A stretch of DNA of 64,000 bases from Elusimicrobiota bacterium. Lineage in GTDB: Bacteria; Elusimicrobiota; Elusimicrobia; Elusimicrobiales; UBA9959. Below the pieces are notes generated by a model, which made no database searches, was not told where the DNA came from, and worked only from the letters and a program-made list of their open reading frames with translations. Where the stretch lies: positions 27,434 through 91,433 of the forward strand of contig WOVA01000014.1 of assembly GCA_009773155.1 (NCBI GenBank), written 5' to 3'. The first letter of the stretch is position 1, and every line of letters begins with the position of its first letter. The position numbers were made by a program, and so were the translations under genes. This document shows positions 1 to 7,967 of this stretch, in pieces.

Positions 1-1283
1 CCCGGCGTGGTCCGCTCCTTGAGGGAGTAGGTCACGCGCAGGGACGGTTTATTGAACTTCAGATGCGCCGCCAGGTCTATCGGCGTGCCCACCAGCACCA
101 GGTCCGCGGGTATCGCGTTGATGGTGTCCTTGAGCTCCTTCATCTGGTCGTCGCCGTAGCCCATCGCCGGCAGTATATCCTCTAGCTGGCGGAAGTTCTC
201 GTAGACCGTCTTGATGGTACCGATGGCGTAAGGCCGGGGGTCAACTATCTCTTTGGCCCCGTACTGCTTGGCGGCCACATATCCCGCGCCGTAATCCATG
301 TCGCCGTGGGTCAGCGTCGGGCCGTCCTCCACCACCAGCACCTTCTTGTTCTTGATCTTCTCGCCGCCTACCACGCCCACCGGGCTCTCGGCCTCGATGA
401 TCTTCGCCTTGGGGTTCATCAGCTTGATATTGTCCTTTACGTCCTCCACCGCGTCGGGCTCGGCGGTGTCCACCTTGTTGATGATGACCACGTCCGCCTG
501 GCGCAGGTTGACCGCGCCCGGGTGGAACGTCGCCTCGTGGCCGGCCCGCAGCGGGTCGGTCACCACCACGTGCAGGTCCGGGGCGTAGAACGGCAGGTCG
601 TTATTGCCGCCGTCCCAGAGTATCACGTCGGCCTCTTTCTCGGCCTCCGCCAGGATCACGCCGTAGTCCACGCCCGCGTAAACTATCACGCCCGCGGCTA
701 TGTGCGGCTCGTACTCCTCCATCTCCTCGATGGTGCACTTGTGCCTGGTCAGGTCTTCCAGCGTCGCGTAGCGCTGGCAGGTCTGGGCCGCCAGGTCGCC
801 GTAAGGCATGGGATGGCGTATCGCCACCACCTTCTTGCCCATCTTCTTGAGCATGCCGGCTATGGCGCGCGTGGTCTGGCTCTTGCCGCAGCCGGTGCGC
901 ACCGCGCAGACGGCTATGACCGGCTTCTTCGACTTTATATAGGTATGGTCGCCCGAGAGCAGCTTGAAGTCCGCCCCGCCGGCCAGGGCGATCGAACCCT
1001 TCGCCATGACGGTATCGAAGCTCACGTCGGAGTAGGCGAAGACCACCTCATCCACCTTGAACTTCCTGATAAGCTCCGGCATCTCCTTTTCTTCGAATAT
1101 CGGGATGCCGTTGGGGTAGAGTTTCCCGGAAAGTTCCCTGGGATACTTGCGCCCGGCGATATTGGGGATCTGGCAGGCGGTAAAGGCGACGACCTCGTAA
1201 TCGGGGTTCTCGCGGTAGTACACGTTGAAGTTATGGAAGTCGCGGCCCGCGGCTCCCATTATAAGCACTTTCTTCCTGGCCAT
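1..1283 (-). CDS. Cyclic 2,3-diphosphoglycerate synthase-like P-loop GTPase (partial)
   Basis: This gene is absent from the ORF track because it runs off the left edge; I read it directly. It opens MARKKVLIMGAAGRDFHNFN and stays open for about 427 codons. A Rossmann-like N-terminal part is followed at about residue 125 by a P-loop (TGCGKSQTT). The read matches the COG2403 family of predicted GTPases, often annotated as cyclic 2,3-diphosphoglycerate synthase, an ATP-dependent cytosolic enzyme best known from methanogens. The ATG at 1283 is preceded by AAGGAG at good spacing. It lies 22 nt after gap on the same strand, so the two are probably cotranscribed, which fits triose-phosphate metabolism. 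The biochemical activity in bacteria is not settled, so the product name is a family label. Confidence 0.8.
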   Translation of the reverse strand, partial: MARKKVLIMGAAGRDFHNFNVYYRENPDYEVVAFTACQIPNIAGRKYPRELSGKLYPNGIPIFEEKEMPELIRKFKVDEVVFAYSDVSFDTVMAKGSIALAGGADFKLLSGDHTYIKSKKPVIAVCAVRTGCGKSQTTRAIAGMLKKMGKKVVAIRHPMPYGDLAAQTCQRYATLEDLTRHKCTIEEMEEYEPHIAAGVIVYAGVDYGVILAEAEKEADVILWDGGNNDLPFYAPDLHVVVTDPLRAGHEATFHPGAVNLRQADVVIINKVDTAEPDAVEDVKDNIKLMNPKAKIIEAESPVGVVGGEKIKNKKVLVVEDGPTLTHGDMDYGAGYVAAKQYGAKEIVDPRPYAIGTIKTVYENFRQLEDILPAMGYGDDQMKELKDTINAIPADLVLVGTPIDLAAHLKFNKPSLRVTYSLKERTTP

Positions 1284-1305
1284 GGTTGCTCCTTGAATTT
1301 TTGGA

Positions 1306-2358
1306 TTACAGGCCTTTTTTGACCATATAGGCGATGAGATCGACCACGCGGCAGGAATAGCCCCACTCGTTGTCGTACCAGGCCAGGACCTTGGCGAAGT
1401 TGCCGCCTATGACCTTGGTGCTCCCGGCGTCCACGCTGGAGCTGTAGGGCGAGTGGTTGAAGTCTATGCTCACCAGCGGCTCCTCCACGTATTCCAGGAT
1501 GCCCTTCAGCGGGCCCTCGGCGGCCTTCTTGATCGCCGCGTTGATCTCCTCGGCCGTGGCCGGCTTGGCCAGCTGCACGGTCAGGTCCACCACGGAAACG
1601 TTGGGCGTGGGCACGCGGATGGCGAAGCCGTCCAGCCTGCCCTTAAGCTCGGGCATGACCAGCGAGATGGCCTTGGCCGCGCCCGTCGAGGTAGGGATCA
1701 TGCTGACCGCGGCCGCGCGGGCGCGCCGCATGTCGCTGTGCGCCATATCGTGGACCTTCTGGTCGTTGGTATAGGCGTGGATGGTGGTCATCAGGCCCTT
1801 CTCGATGCCCCAGTTGTCCTGCAGCACCTTGGCGAAAGGCGCCAGGCAGTTGGTGGTGCACGAGGCGTTGGAGACCACGTGGTGGTTCCTGGGGTCGTAC
1901 TTATCCTCGTTGACGCCCAGCACCACGGTCAGGTCCTCGCCCTGCGCGGGGGCCGAGATGATGACCTTCCTGGCGCCGCCCTTGGTGATGTGATTCTCGG
2001 CGCCTTCCACGGTCTTGCCCTTCTTGTTGACGCCGTCCTTCTTGATGGTGAACAGGCCGGTGGACTCCACCACTATGTCCACGCCCAGGCTCTTCCACGG
2101 TATGGCGCCCGGGGACTTCTCCTTGAAGACCTTTATCTTCCTGCCGTCCACGGAGAGCTCGTCGTCGGCCGTGGCCTTAACTTCCCCCTCCAGGCGGCCG
2201 TGCACCGAATCGTACTTAAGGAGATGCGCGTTGGTCTTGGAGTCGGTGAGGTCGTTGACCGCCACCAGCTCGATATCGCCGGCCTTGCGGGCCAGTATAG
2301 CGCGCGCCACCAGCCGGCCTATGCGCCCGAAACCGTTTATGCCAATTTTAACAGCCAT
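1306..2358 (-). CDS. gap: Glyceraldehyde-3-phosphate dehydrogenase, type I
   Basis: Glycolytic enzyme that oxidises glyceraldehyde 3-phosphate with NAD and phosphate in the cytosol. The N-terminal NAD motif [10 protein letters not shown] and the catalytic cysteine motif SNASCTTNC are intact, and the C-terminal WYDNEWGYS signature is present. The ORF track starts 32 codons too early. The real start is the ATG at 2358 (MAVKIGING), preceded by AAGGAG six to seven nt upstream. Length is 350 aa, slightly above the usual 330-340 because of a loop around residues 110-130. It is followed after 22 nt by the cDPG synthase-like gene. Confidence 0.97.
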   Translation of the reverse strand: MAVKIGINGFGRIGRLVARAILARKAGDIELVAVNDLTDSKTNAHLLKYDSVHGRLEGEVKATADDELSVDGRKIKVFKEKSPGAIPWKSLGVDIVVESTGLFTIKKDGVNKKGKTVEGAENHITKGGARKVIISAPAQGEDLTVVLGVNEDKYDPRNHHVVSNASCTTNCLAPFAKVLQDNWGIEKGLMTTIHAYTNDQKVHDMAHSDMRRARAAAVSMIPTSTGAAKAISLVMPELKGRLDGFAIRVPTPNVSVVDLTVQLAKPATAEEINAAIKKAAEGPLKGILEYVEEPLVSIDFNHSPYSSSVDAGSTKVIGGNFAKVLAWYDNEWGYSCRVVDLIAYMVKKGL

Positions 2359-2422
2359 TTGTATCTCCTTGTCACCGGGAATTGACCGCAAAATCCGCCG
2401 GAACCGCGTCTGCTTGAGTCTT

Positions 2423-2428
2423 ATTATA
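2423..2428 (-). promoter_or_regulatory. Extended -10 promoter of gap
   Basis: On the minus strand the sequence TGCTATAAT forms an extended -10 box about 65 nt before the gap start, at the very end of the upstream ATPase gene. No good -35 box is visible at 16-18 bp, which is usual for extended -10 promoters. The 14-mer CCTTTGCTATAATA is also found upstream of gmd near 23447. Confidence 0.5.
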
Positions 2429-3578
2429 GCAAAGGCAACAGCCTGTCCGCCCACATATCCGCGAGGAATTTACGCCACGGGTATATATTTATCCCGTCTA
2501 CGCAACGCGGTTCCGGATCCAGTGAAATAACGGCATAATCTCTCACAAGACCCTCCTCCCGAAGGGCTTTAAGACCGCGCAAGTGACGTTCTGTCACCAT
2601 ATCGCTCGACTTGAATTCCAGGGCCAGGAGGTCGCCCACCACGCAATCGACCTCAAAGCCGGCGGTGCTCCGCCAGTACTGCAACGCGGCGGCGCTGCGG
2701 CGGTAGCCCAGATACGCCCGCAGTTCCATAAAGAGAAAATGCTCGAAACATTTTACAAATAGCTCGCCGCGCGGGGCTATCACCCCCCGCTGCGCCATAG
2801 CGTTGACCACGCCCACATCGAAAAGGAAGAACTTGGAACGCGCTATCGCCTTGCGCTTTTTAGTGGCCCGGAAAGAATGCACCGGAAAGCCCACAAGCGT
2901 TTCCTCCAGTATCTGCACATAGTTGTGCAGGGTGCGGGCGGGAACGCCGCAATCCCCGGCTATCCCTTCGTAATTAAGTTCTTCCCCGTTCTGCAGCGCC
3001 ATAACATCCAGAAAGCGGGCGAATTGGGAAATGTTCCTCACCAGGGCCTCGGCGGTGATCTCTTCCCGCAGGTAGAGGTCGCAATAGCCGCGCAATTCGT
3101 CCGCGTAATCTTCGCGGGGCAGTATGCGCGGAATACCGCCGCGGTTAAGATAGGTTAAAAGATCGAAATCCGGGATCTCATTCGAACAAAGCGGATACAA
3201 CCGCGCCTGACGGGCCCTGCCGCCCAGCAGATTAACGCCGCCACGCCTCAACTTACGCGCGCTGCTGGCGGTCAGGAGGAAACGCGCGTTCTTAGTCTCT
3301 ATCAGCCTGTGAACCTCGTCCAGCAAAACGGGGAGTTTTTGGATTTCGTCAATCACCACTATCCGGCCAGGTTCGCCAAGCTCTTCCTCCAGTATTTTAG
3401 GGCGCCTGGCTAAACGGCTGAAGGTGTCTGAGTCCAGAAGGTCATACAGCTTCGCGTCAGGCAATTGTTGGTGTATAAGATACGTTTTGCCGATTGAACG
3501 GGGACCGAACAAGAAATGGCTGGATCTCCCAATCAGGTCCGGCAGAGAAAGGATTCGTGAATAGTTATTTTGTATCAT
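2424..3578 (-). CDS. AAA ATPase with DUF4143 domain
   Basis: About 384 aa. The N-terminal AAA_14-type ATPase has a Walker A (GPRSIGKT, about residue 27) and a Walker B (IVVIDEIQ). The C-terminal DUF4143 part carries a PD-(D/E)xK-like pattern (EVDC..LEFK). The biological role of the family is unknown; members are common in mobile and toxin-rich gene neighbourhoods. The track starts at 3587, but I prefer the ATG at 3578 (MIQNN), because the paralogue at the right end of the window also begins MIQ and both lack a ribosome binding site. One of four such ATPases in this window. Confidence 0.85.
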   Translation of the reverse strand: MIQNNYSRILSLPDLIGRSSHFLFGPRSIGKTYLIHQQLPDAKLYDLLDSDTFSRLARRPKILEEELGEPGRIVVIDEIQKLPVLLDEVHRLIETKNARFLLTASSARKLRRGGVNLLGGRARQARLYPLCSNEIPDFDLLTYLNRGGIPRILPREDYADELRGYCDLYLREEITAEALVRNISQFARFLDVMALQNGEELNYEGIAGDCGVPARTLHNYVQILEETLVGFPVHSFRATKKRKAIARSKFFLFDVGVVNAMAQRGVIAPRGELFVKCFEHFLFMELRAYLGYRRSAAALQYWRSTAGFEVDCVVGDLLALEFKSSDMVTERHLRGLKALREEGLVRDYAVISLDPEPRCVDGINIYPWRKFLADMWADRLLPLL

Positions 3579-3654
3579 AATCCGCATATATTATGCCAAA
3601 TATCATAATAATCCGCAACAGCATCTCGCAAACACCCGCCCCCGACCCTTTTTG

Positions 3655-4272
3655 TCAGGGGCGGCGCAGTTCGGCAAGCCGCTTGAGCACATGAGCCCGG
3701 GCCATGGGGTTTTTCACGAAAGCGGCCCAGCCGGCCGCCTTCTTGCGGTCCAGCCCCGACAGATCCAACTCCGGGAAATAAGAGAAACGCTTTTTCCGAA
3801 AAGCCGAAATGTACAGGCAATCCACCAGCGCCTTCTCGGGCGAAGCCAGCGGAAAGCCGCGCCCCGCGTCCCACTCGAAGCCGCGGAACATCCCGGGCGC
3901 CAGGTGATGCAGGACGAAATTCCCGGCGCGCGTCGCCAGCGCGCGGCTGTGCGAAGTGGAAGCCAGCGTCACCACCTGGGGGATCTGCCCCACGACGCCG
4001 TGCAGATGCAGCGCGCTGGTGAACGACACGTAGACGCGCTGCTTAGGCAGCAGGTAAGGCACCACTTCATACTGGCCGGGAAGCCCGGCCCCGGCGGCCC
4101 ACAGCCCGTGGCCGATCTTTACCGCCTGCCCCTGGCGCGCCAGAAAAGCCAGCCCCTGGGACACCACCGACCCGGAGCGCCCGGATACCGCCGCCAGCTC
4201 CCGGGAGGTGAACACCTTCCGCCCAAGCGCGGCCATATGGCCGGCGAGGGTCCGCTCACCCGTTGGCCGCAT
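3655..4272 (-). CDS. AbiEi-like antitoxin / wHTH transcriptional regulator
   Basis: 205 aa. The N-terminal half looks like a winged helix (SRELAAVSGRSGSVVSQGL), followed by the AbiEi C-terminal region with SPEKALVDCLY. In type IV toxin-antitoxin systems AbiEi represses its own operon and counteracts the AbiEii nucleotidyltransferase. It overlaps the toxin gene by 17 bp and is second in the operon, the reverse of the usual abiEi-abiEii order. An alternative start is the ATG at 4236. A GC-rich hairpin overlaps its stop codon (about 3637-3663), without a T tract. Confidence 0.75.
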   Translation of the reverse strand: MRPTGERTLAGHMAALGRKVFTSRELAAVSGRSGSVVSQGLAFLARQGQAVKIGHGLWAAGAGLPGQYEVVPYLLPKQRVYVSFTSALHLHGVVGQIPQVVTLASTSHSRALATRAGNFVLHHLAPGMFRGFEWDAGRGFPLASPEKALVDCLYISAFRKKRFSYFPELDLSGLDRKKAAGWAAFVKNPMARAHVLKRLAELRRP

Positions 4273-5029
4273 AAAGTTCCTCCACGAAAGCGGACGCCTT
4301 CAGTTTCACCTCGTCCCACGCCTCCGGCGCGGAGTAAACAGCCCTGTCCGCGGGGGACAGGTACTCCGCCACGGCGTCCCGGAACGACTCGAAACCCGCG
4401 GCGAGCAGATTTTCCCGGACGCGGGCAAGCCCCCCCTCCGGCAGCGGCAGCCGCGCCTCTCCCGGCCTCACCTGTGAGGAAAGCAGATAGAGGTCGAAAA
4501 TATCCCTCGCCTGGGGCGTGGAGCGCGACAGCACCGCCCCGATCTTCTGCGCCGCCGCGGCTCCGGCCGGGTAATGCCGCACCAGGAGCGGCGCCATCGC
4601 GTACGGACGCAGCACGGAGGCCGGTACGCTTTCGGCCACGGCCTCCCCGGAAAAGCCCCGGCGGGAAAACTCCACCTTCGTAAAATAATCGCCCCCGTCC
4701 GCCGTCAGTATGTGCACCTTGAACCGCTGCGTGACGGACGTCTGCCTGGCCGCCGCCATATCCGGCGGGGTAACCCCGGTTATCCCGTAGGTCCTGAGGT
4801 TCTCCCGGAAAGAAGGGGAGGTCAGGATGCGCAGCACCCGCTTGCGCACGGAGTCCACCGGCAGGCCTTCTACGTCCAGGTCCATATCCTCGGAATACCG
4901 GACGCTCCTGAAAAAGAGCCGCAGATTCACCCCGCCCTTGAGCGCCCAGAACCGCGGCGGCATATCCGCGCCCAGGTAACGGAGGAACTCCAGGTGAAAT
5001 ATCTCCCGCAATTGAAGTTGCGTGTACAT
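4256..5029 (-). CDS. AbiEii/AbiGii-like nucleotidyltransferase toxin
   Basis: 257 aa. The nucleotidyltransferase core is visible as LKGGVNL followed by RYSEDMDLDVEG (the GG...DxD pattern), then TKVEFSR and the C-terminal QARDIFDLYLL. AbiEii proteins are type IV toxins that transfer nucleotides to cellular targets such as tRNA. It is the first gene of its operon. The ATG at 5029 lies six nt after a TATAAT box and has no Shine-Dalgarno sequence, so the mRNA is probably leaderless. A palindromic operator fills the promoter spacer. Confidence 0.8.
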   Translation of the reverse strand: MYTQLQLREIFHLEFLRYLGADMPPRFWALKGGVNLRLFFRSVRYSEDMDLDVEGLPVDSVRKRVLRILTSPSFRENLRTYGITGVTPPDMAAARQTSVTQRFKVHILTADGGDYFTKVEFSRRGFSGEAVAESVPASVLRPYAMAPLLVRHYPAGAAAAQKIGAVLSRSTPQARDIFDLYLLSSQVRPGEARLPLPEGGLARVRENLLAAGFESFRDAVAEYLSPADRAVYSAPEAWDEVKLKASAFVEELYAANG

Positions 5030-5035
5030 GTATGT

Positions 5036-5064
5036 ATTATAATTTAGTTACAACTAAATTTCAA
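5036..5064 (-). promoter_or_regulatory. AbiE-like operon promoter with palindromic operator
   Basis: On the minus strand: TTGAAA (5059-5064), a 17-bp spacer, TATAAT (5036-5041), then six nt to the ATG. The spacer is filled by a perfect 20-bp inverted repeat (AATTTAGTT-ac-AACTAAATT, 5041-5060), the expected place for autorepression by the winged-helix antitoxin. Confidence 0.75.
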
Positions 5065-5076
5065 TACTTATTATCT

Positions 5077-5096
5077 GCCGCCCCTGTGAGGGCGGC
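5077..5096. other. GC-rich hairpin
   Basis: GCCGCCC-ctgtga-GGGCGGC is a perfect 7-bp stem just upstream of the AbiE promoter. There is no T tract on either side, so it is not a convincing terminator. It could insulate the unit or be a short palindromic repeat. Confidence 0.35.
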
Positions 5097-5189
5097 GGCG
5101 GAGAACGCCTGTTTCACCGGGAGGGGGTTAATTTCTAAACCAGAAGATATTGTAGGCCCTGGCCGGAGCGGCCAATGCGGGTGACGGCT

Positions 5190-5348
5190 TTAGCGCTCAC
5201 TGATACCTATGTTGACCGGCCCGGTGAAATCGGCGGGGCTCTCCATCATGCGCAGCATCCCCTCGAGCAGGTCGTCCACGTACTGGAAACTCCGCGTCTG
5301 CGAGCCGTCGCCGTAAATGGTGATATCCTGCCCGCGCAGGGCCTGCAC
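5190..5348 (-). pseudogene. Fragment of UDP-glucuronate decarboxylase-like SDR gene
   Basis: The minus strand reads [20 protein letters not shown], then [11 protein letters not shown]..., ..GPVNIG, and then a TAA stop. This is the characteristic late middle of UXS-type UDP-glucuronic acid decarboxylases (extended SDR family). The N-terminal Rossmann part, the active-site YxxxK and the true C-terminus are all missing. It is a remnant of a nucleotide-sugar gene between the TA operon and the priming transferase. No start codon or ribosome binding site supports expression. The 5030-5445 gap holds otherwise only promoters and the hairpin. Confidence 0.75.
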
Positions 5349-5406
5349 TGCACTATAAAATTTTATCAAATACCGTCCCGCCGCGGGGGCGCGAGTTCCG
5401 CCCCGG

Positions 5407-5436
5407 TTACTGCTTAAATTTTACAAATTGTATAAT
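5407..5436 (+). promoter_or_regulatory. Promoter of the priming glycosyltransferase
   Basis: TATAAT at 5431-5436 with a weak TTACTG -35 candidate 18 bp upstream. The ATG follows nine nt after the -10 box, so transcription should start at or next to the start codon. No ribosome binding site is seen. Confidence 0.5.
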
Positions 5437-5445
5437 AACCCCACT

Positions 5446-6870
5446 ATGTTCTCCCCCACCAGGCTCAATAACCGCTTGGGCGTCCTGCTCCTGTTCCTGG
5501 CCGACGCCGCCGCCCTGGCGGGCGTCTTCTACCTCGCCCTGACCGTACGCATACACCTCCTTCCGAAATTCATAAAGGTCATCCCCGCCTTTTCCGAGGA
5601 CATCGGGGCCTACTGGTGGATATTCCTTTTCTGGCTGGCTTTCTTCGTCTACGAGGAGGGCTACTCCCGCCGCTTCGCCCTCTGGGACGAGGTCAAGTTC
5701 CTCTGGAAGTCCTCTTTCTTCGCGCTGGTGGCGATATTCACCGTCCTCTTCATCAGCAAAAAAGGCCCGGACTTCTCGCGCGCGCTGGTCCTTACGATGG
5801 GAGCGCTGTCCCTCGTCCTTCTCCCTTTAATACGCCCCCGGATAAAAAAGGCGCTATATAAACTCTCCATCCTTACCAGGAAAGTCCTCATCATCGGCTC
5901 CGGCGAGGCAGCCCTCAAAGCGCGCGAAGCGGTCCTTAACGAGCCCAACCTGGGTTACGAGGTCGTCGCCTTTGTGGACGATCAGGGCCCCAGGGAACTG
6001 GCCTGCTGCAAAGTGCACAGGGGAATAAAGAACATCGAGCGCTACATAAACGCCGGCGGCATACACGACGTCATAATCGCCAAGCCGGAACTACCCAAAG
6101 AACAACTCATCGACCTCATCAACCACGTGCAGCACAAGGCCGAGAACACCCTCTATATCCCCGATGTCAGCGGCATAGCGGTCTCCGGCACCGAGATACG
6201 CCACTTCTTCCGCGAACAGACCATGATGATAGAGGTCAAGAACAACCTGGCCAACCCTTTTATTTACGGGGCCAAGCGCGTCATCGACTACACGGCCGGG
6301 GTCTTTATTTCTATAGTATTTCTGCCACTAATGACCATCATCGCCATCCTGGTAAAAATGGACTCAAAAGGCCCGGCAATACTCTGCCAGAAGCGCCTGG
6401 GCAAGAACGCCCGCGAGTTCGGCTGTTACAAGTTCCGCACCATGCTACCGGACGCGGAAGAACAACTGCGGCGCATACTGGAAACCGACCCGGCGGCGAA
6501 AGAAGAATACGAAAAATACTGGAAACTGACCGACGACCCGCGGATAACCAAGGTCGGCAGAATACTGAGAAAGACCTCCCTGGACGAACTCCCGCAGATA
6601 TTAAATGTTCTGCTCGGCGAGATGAGCCTCATAGGCCCCCGCCCCTACCTCCCCCGCGAATGGGACCACATAAAAGAGGAAAGCCCGGTCATCCACGCCC
6701 TCCCACCCGGCATAACCGGGCTCTGGCAGGTCAGCGGCAGGAACAATCAGGATTACGCTTTCAGGATAACGATGGACACCTGGTATGTTAAGAACTGGAG
6801 CCTATGGCTGGATGTAATGATCTTGTTCAAGACGATCGGGGTCGTCATCAGCCGCGACGGGGCCCGCTAA
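5446..6870 (+). CDS. Polyprenyl-phosphate glycosylphosphotransferase (WcaJ/WbaP family)
   Basis: 474 aa from ATG 5446. Transfers a sugar-1-phosphate from a UDP-sugar to undecaprenyl phosphate at the inner membrane, the first step of repeat-unit assembly. Four to five N-terminal membrane segments are followed by a Rossmann-like CoA-binding domain (KVLIIGSGEAA, about residue 145) and the C-terminal bacterial sugar transferase domain (KRVIDYTAG, FRTMLPDAEEQL, RPYLPREW, PGITGLWQVSGRN). Length is normal for the PHPT family. The sugar specificity cannot be read from sequence. Its stop overlaps the stop of the convergent glycosyltransferase gene by 3 nt. Confidence 0.92.
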   Translation: MFSPTRLNNRLGVLLLFLADAAALAGVFYLALTVRIHLLPKFIKVIPAFSEDIGAYWWIFLFWLAFFVYEEGYSRRFALWDEVKFLWKSSFFALVAIFTVLFISKKGPDFSRALVLTMGALSLVLLPLIRPRIKKALYKLSILTRKVLIIGSGEAALKAREAVLNEPNLGYEVVAFVDDQGPRELACCKVHRGIKNIERYINAGGIHDVIIAKPELPKEQLIDLINHVQHKAENTLYIPDVSGIAVSGTEIRHFFREQTMMIEVKNNLANPFIYGAKRVIDYTAGVFISIVFLPLMTIIAILVKMDSKGPAILCQKRLGKNAREFGCYKFRTMLPDAEEQLRRILETDPAAKEEYEKYWKLTDDPRITKVGRILRKTSLDELPQILNVLLGEMSLIGPRPYLPREWDHIKEESPVIHALPPGITGLWQVSGRNNQDYAFRITMDTWYVKNWSLWLDVMILFKTIGVVISRDGAR

Positions 6871-7967
6871 CCCATAACTTCAGCGACTAGTTCCGACAAT
6901 TCCGTCCTGAATCTCTCGCTTGAAAATCTTTCCGCATTCCTGCGTATTTTAGCCACATCAAAGATTTTTCCGCCGGATTCAAACCGATTGACGGCGTCTA
7001 TAATAGATTCCACAGTCTGGTTTTCAAAATATAAGCCGGTTTCCCCTTCAATTATAGTCTCTTTAACAGCCCCCGCCCCATACGCGATCACCGGCGTACC
7101 GCAAGCCTGGGCTTCCAGCGGAGCAATGCCAAAATCCTCCTCGGCAGCGAAAACAAAAGCCCTGGCGCGCTGAAGATAATCCGTAAGCACATGATTTTCC
7201 TGGTAGCCCAGCAACTTAACATTAGGCCCGGCCTTTCCTTTTACCTTGGAGAATTCGGGCCCGTCGCCTATAATGAAGAGTTCTTTTTCGGGCATAGCAG
7301 AGAACGCCTCGGCAATAAGCGGAACCTTTTTGTAGGGGACCATTCTTGAAGCAGTCAGGTAAAAGTTTTCTTTTTTCTCTATCGGCGCGAATCTATCCAC
7401 ATATACCGGAGGATAAAGCACCGAATAATTACGCCCATAATTATTTTTTATTCTGCGGCCGATATACTCGGAAATAGCGGCGAAATGAGTCACCCTGGGG
7501 GTAACAGACAGATCCCAGGCTTTAATACGGTCGAGAAGAAAATTAGCCAAAACCCCTTTTAACCCCCTATCCAGTCCGGATTCTTCCAAATACTGTTGCC
7601 GCAAATCCCACGCGTACCGTATCGGCGAACAACAGAGACAGATATGACGCTGCCCGGGACAGGTACGAACACCTTTTGCCACGGCGTGCGAAACAGATAT
7701 CACAAGGTCATACTTGGAAACATCCAGACTCTCTATAGCCGCCGGCATGAAGGGGAGATAACTTCGGTACTTGGTGCGCACCAGTGGAAAATGCTGAAGA
7801 AAAGAGGTTTGAACCGGCTTATTCTTTATAAAAAAACGCCTGTCCGGAGGAAGAAAATCAATCAAGCTGAAAAGGTCGGCCTGCGGACAGACTTCCAGCA
7901 CCTGCTCCAGAAGACGTTCGGCCCCCGCGTAAGTTACAAGCCAATCGTGTATTAATGCAACTCTCAT
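6867..7967 (-). CDS. Glycosyltransferase family 4 (mannosyltransferase-like)
   Basis: 366 aa, complete GT-B glycosyltransferase. It starts MRVALIHDWLVTYAGAER, typical of WbaZ/RfbZ-type enzymes. The C-terminal nucleotide-sugar site is EDFGIAPLEAQACGTPVIAY. Cytosolic, adding one sugar to the lipid-linked repeat unit; a GDP-mannose donor is a guess from family resemblance and the nearby manC. Last gene of the assembly operon: its ATG directly abuts the stop of the Wzy-like gene. Confidence 0.9.
   Translation of the reverse strand: MRVALIHDWLVTYAGAERLLEQVLEVCPQADLFSLIDFLPPDRRFFIKNKPVQTSFLQHFPLVRTKYRSYLPFMPAAIESLDVSKYDLVISVSHAVAKGVRTCPGQRHICLCCSPIRYAWDLRQQYLEESGLDRGLKGVLANFLLDRIKAWDLSVTPRVTHFAAISEYIGRRIKNNYGRNYSVLYPPVYVDRFAPIEKKENFYLTASRMVPYKKVPLIAEAFSAMPEKELFIIGDGPEFSKVKGKAGPNVKLLGYQENHVLTDYLQRARAFVFAAEEDFGIAPLEAQACGTPVIAYGAGAVKETIIEGETGLYFENQTVESIIDAVNRFESGGKIFDVAKIRRNAERFSSERFRTELSELVAEVMG

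Noticed and set aside
306-1322. 338-aa plus-strand ORF
   Set aside because: Antisense shadow of the cDPG synthase-like gene; low-complexity His/Val/Gly-rich translation typical of GC-rich reverse frames.
5077-5096. Intrinsic terminator
   Set aside because: Stable hairpin but no following T tract on either strand.
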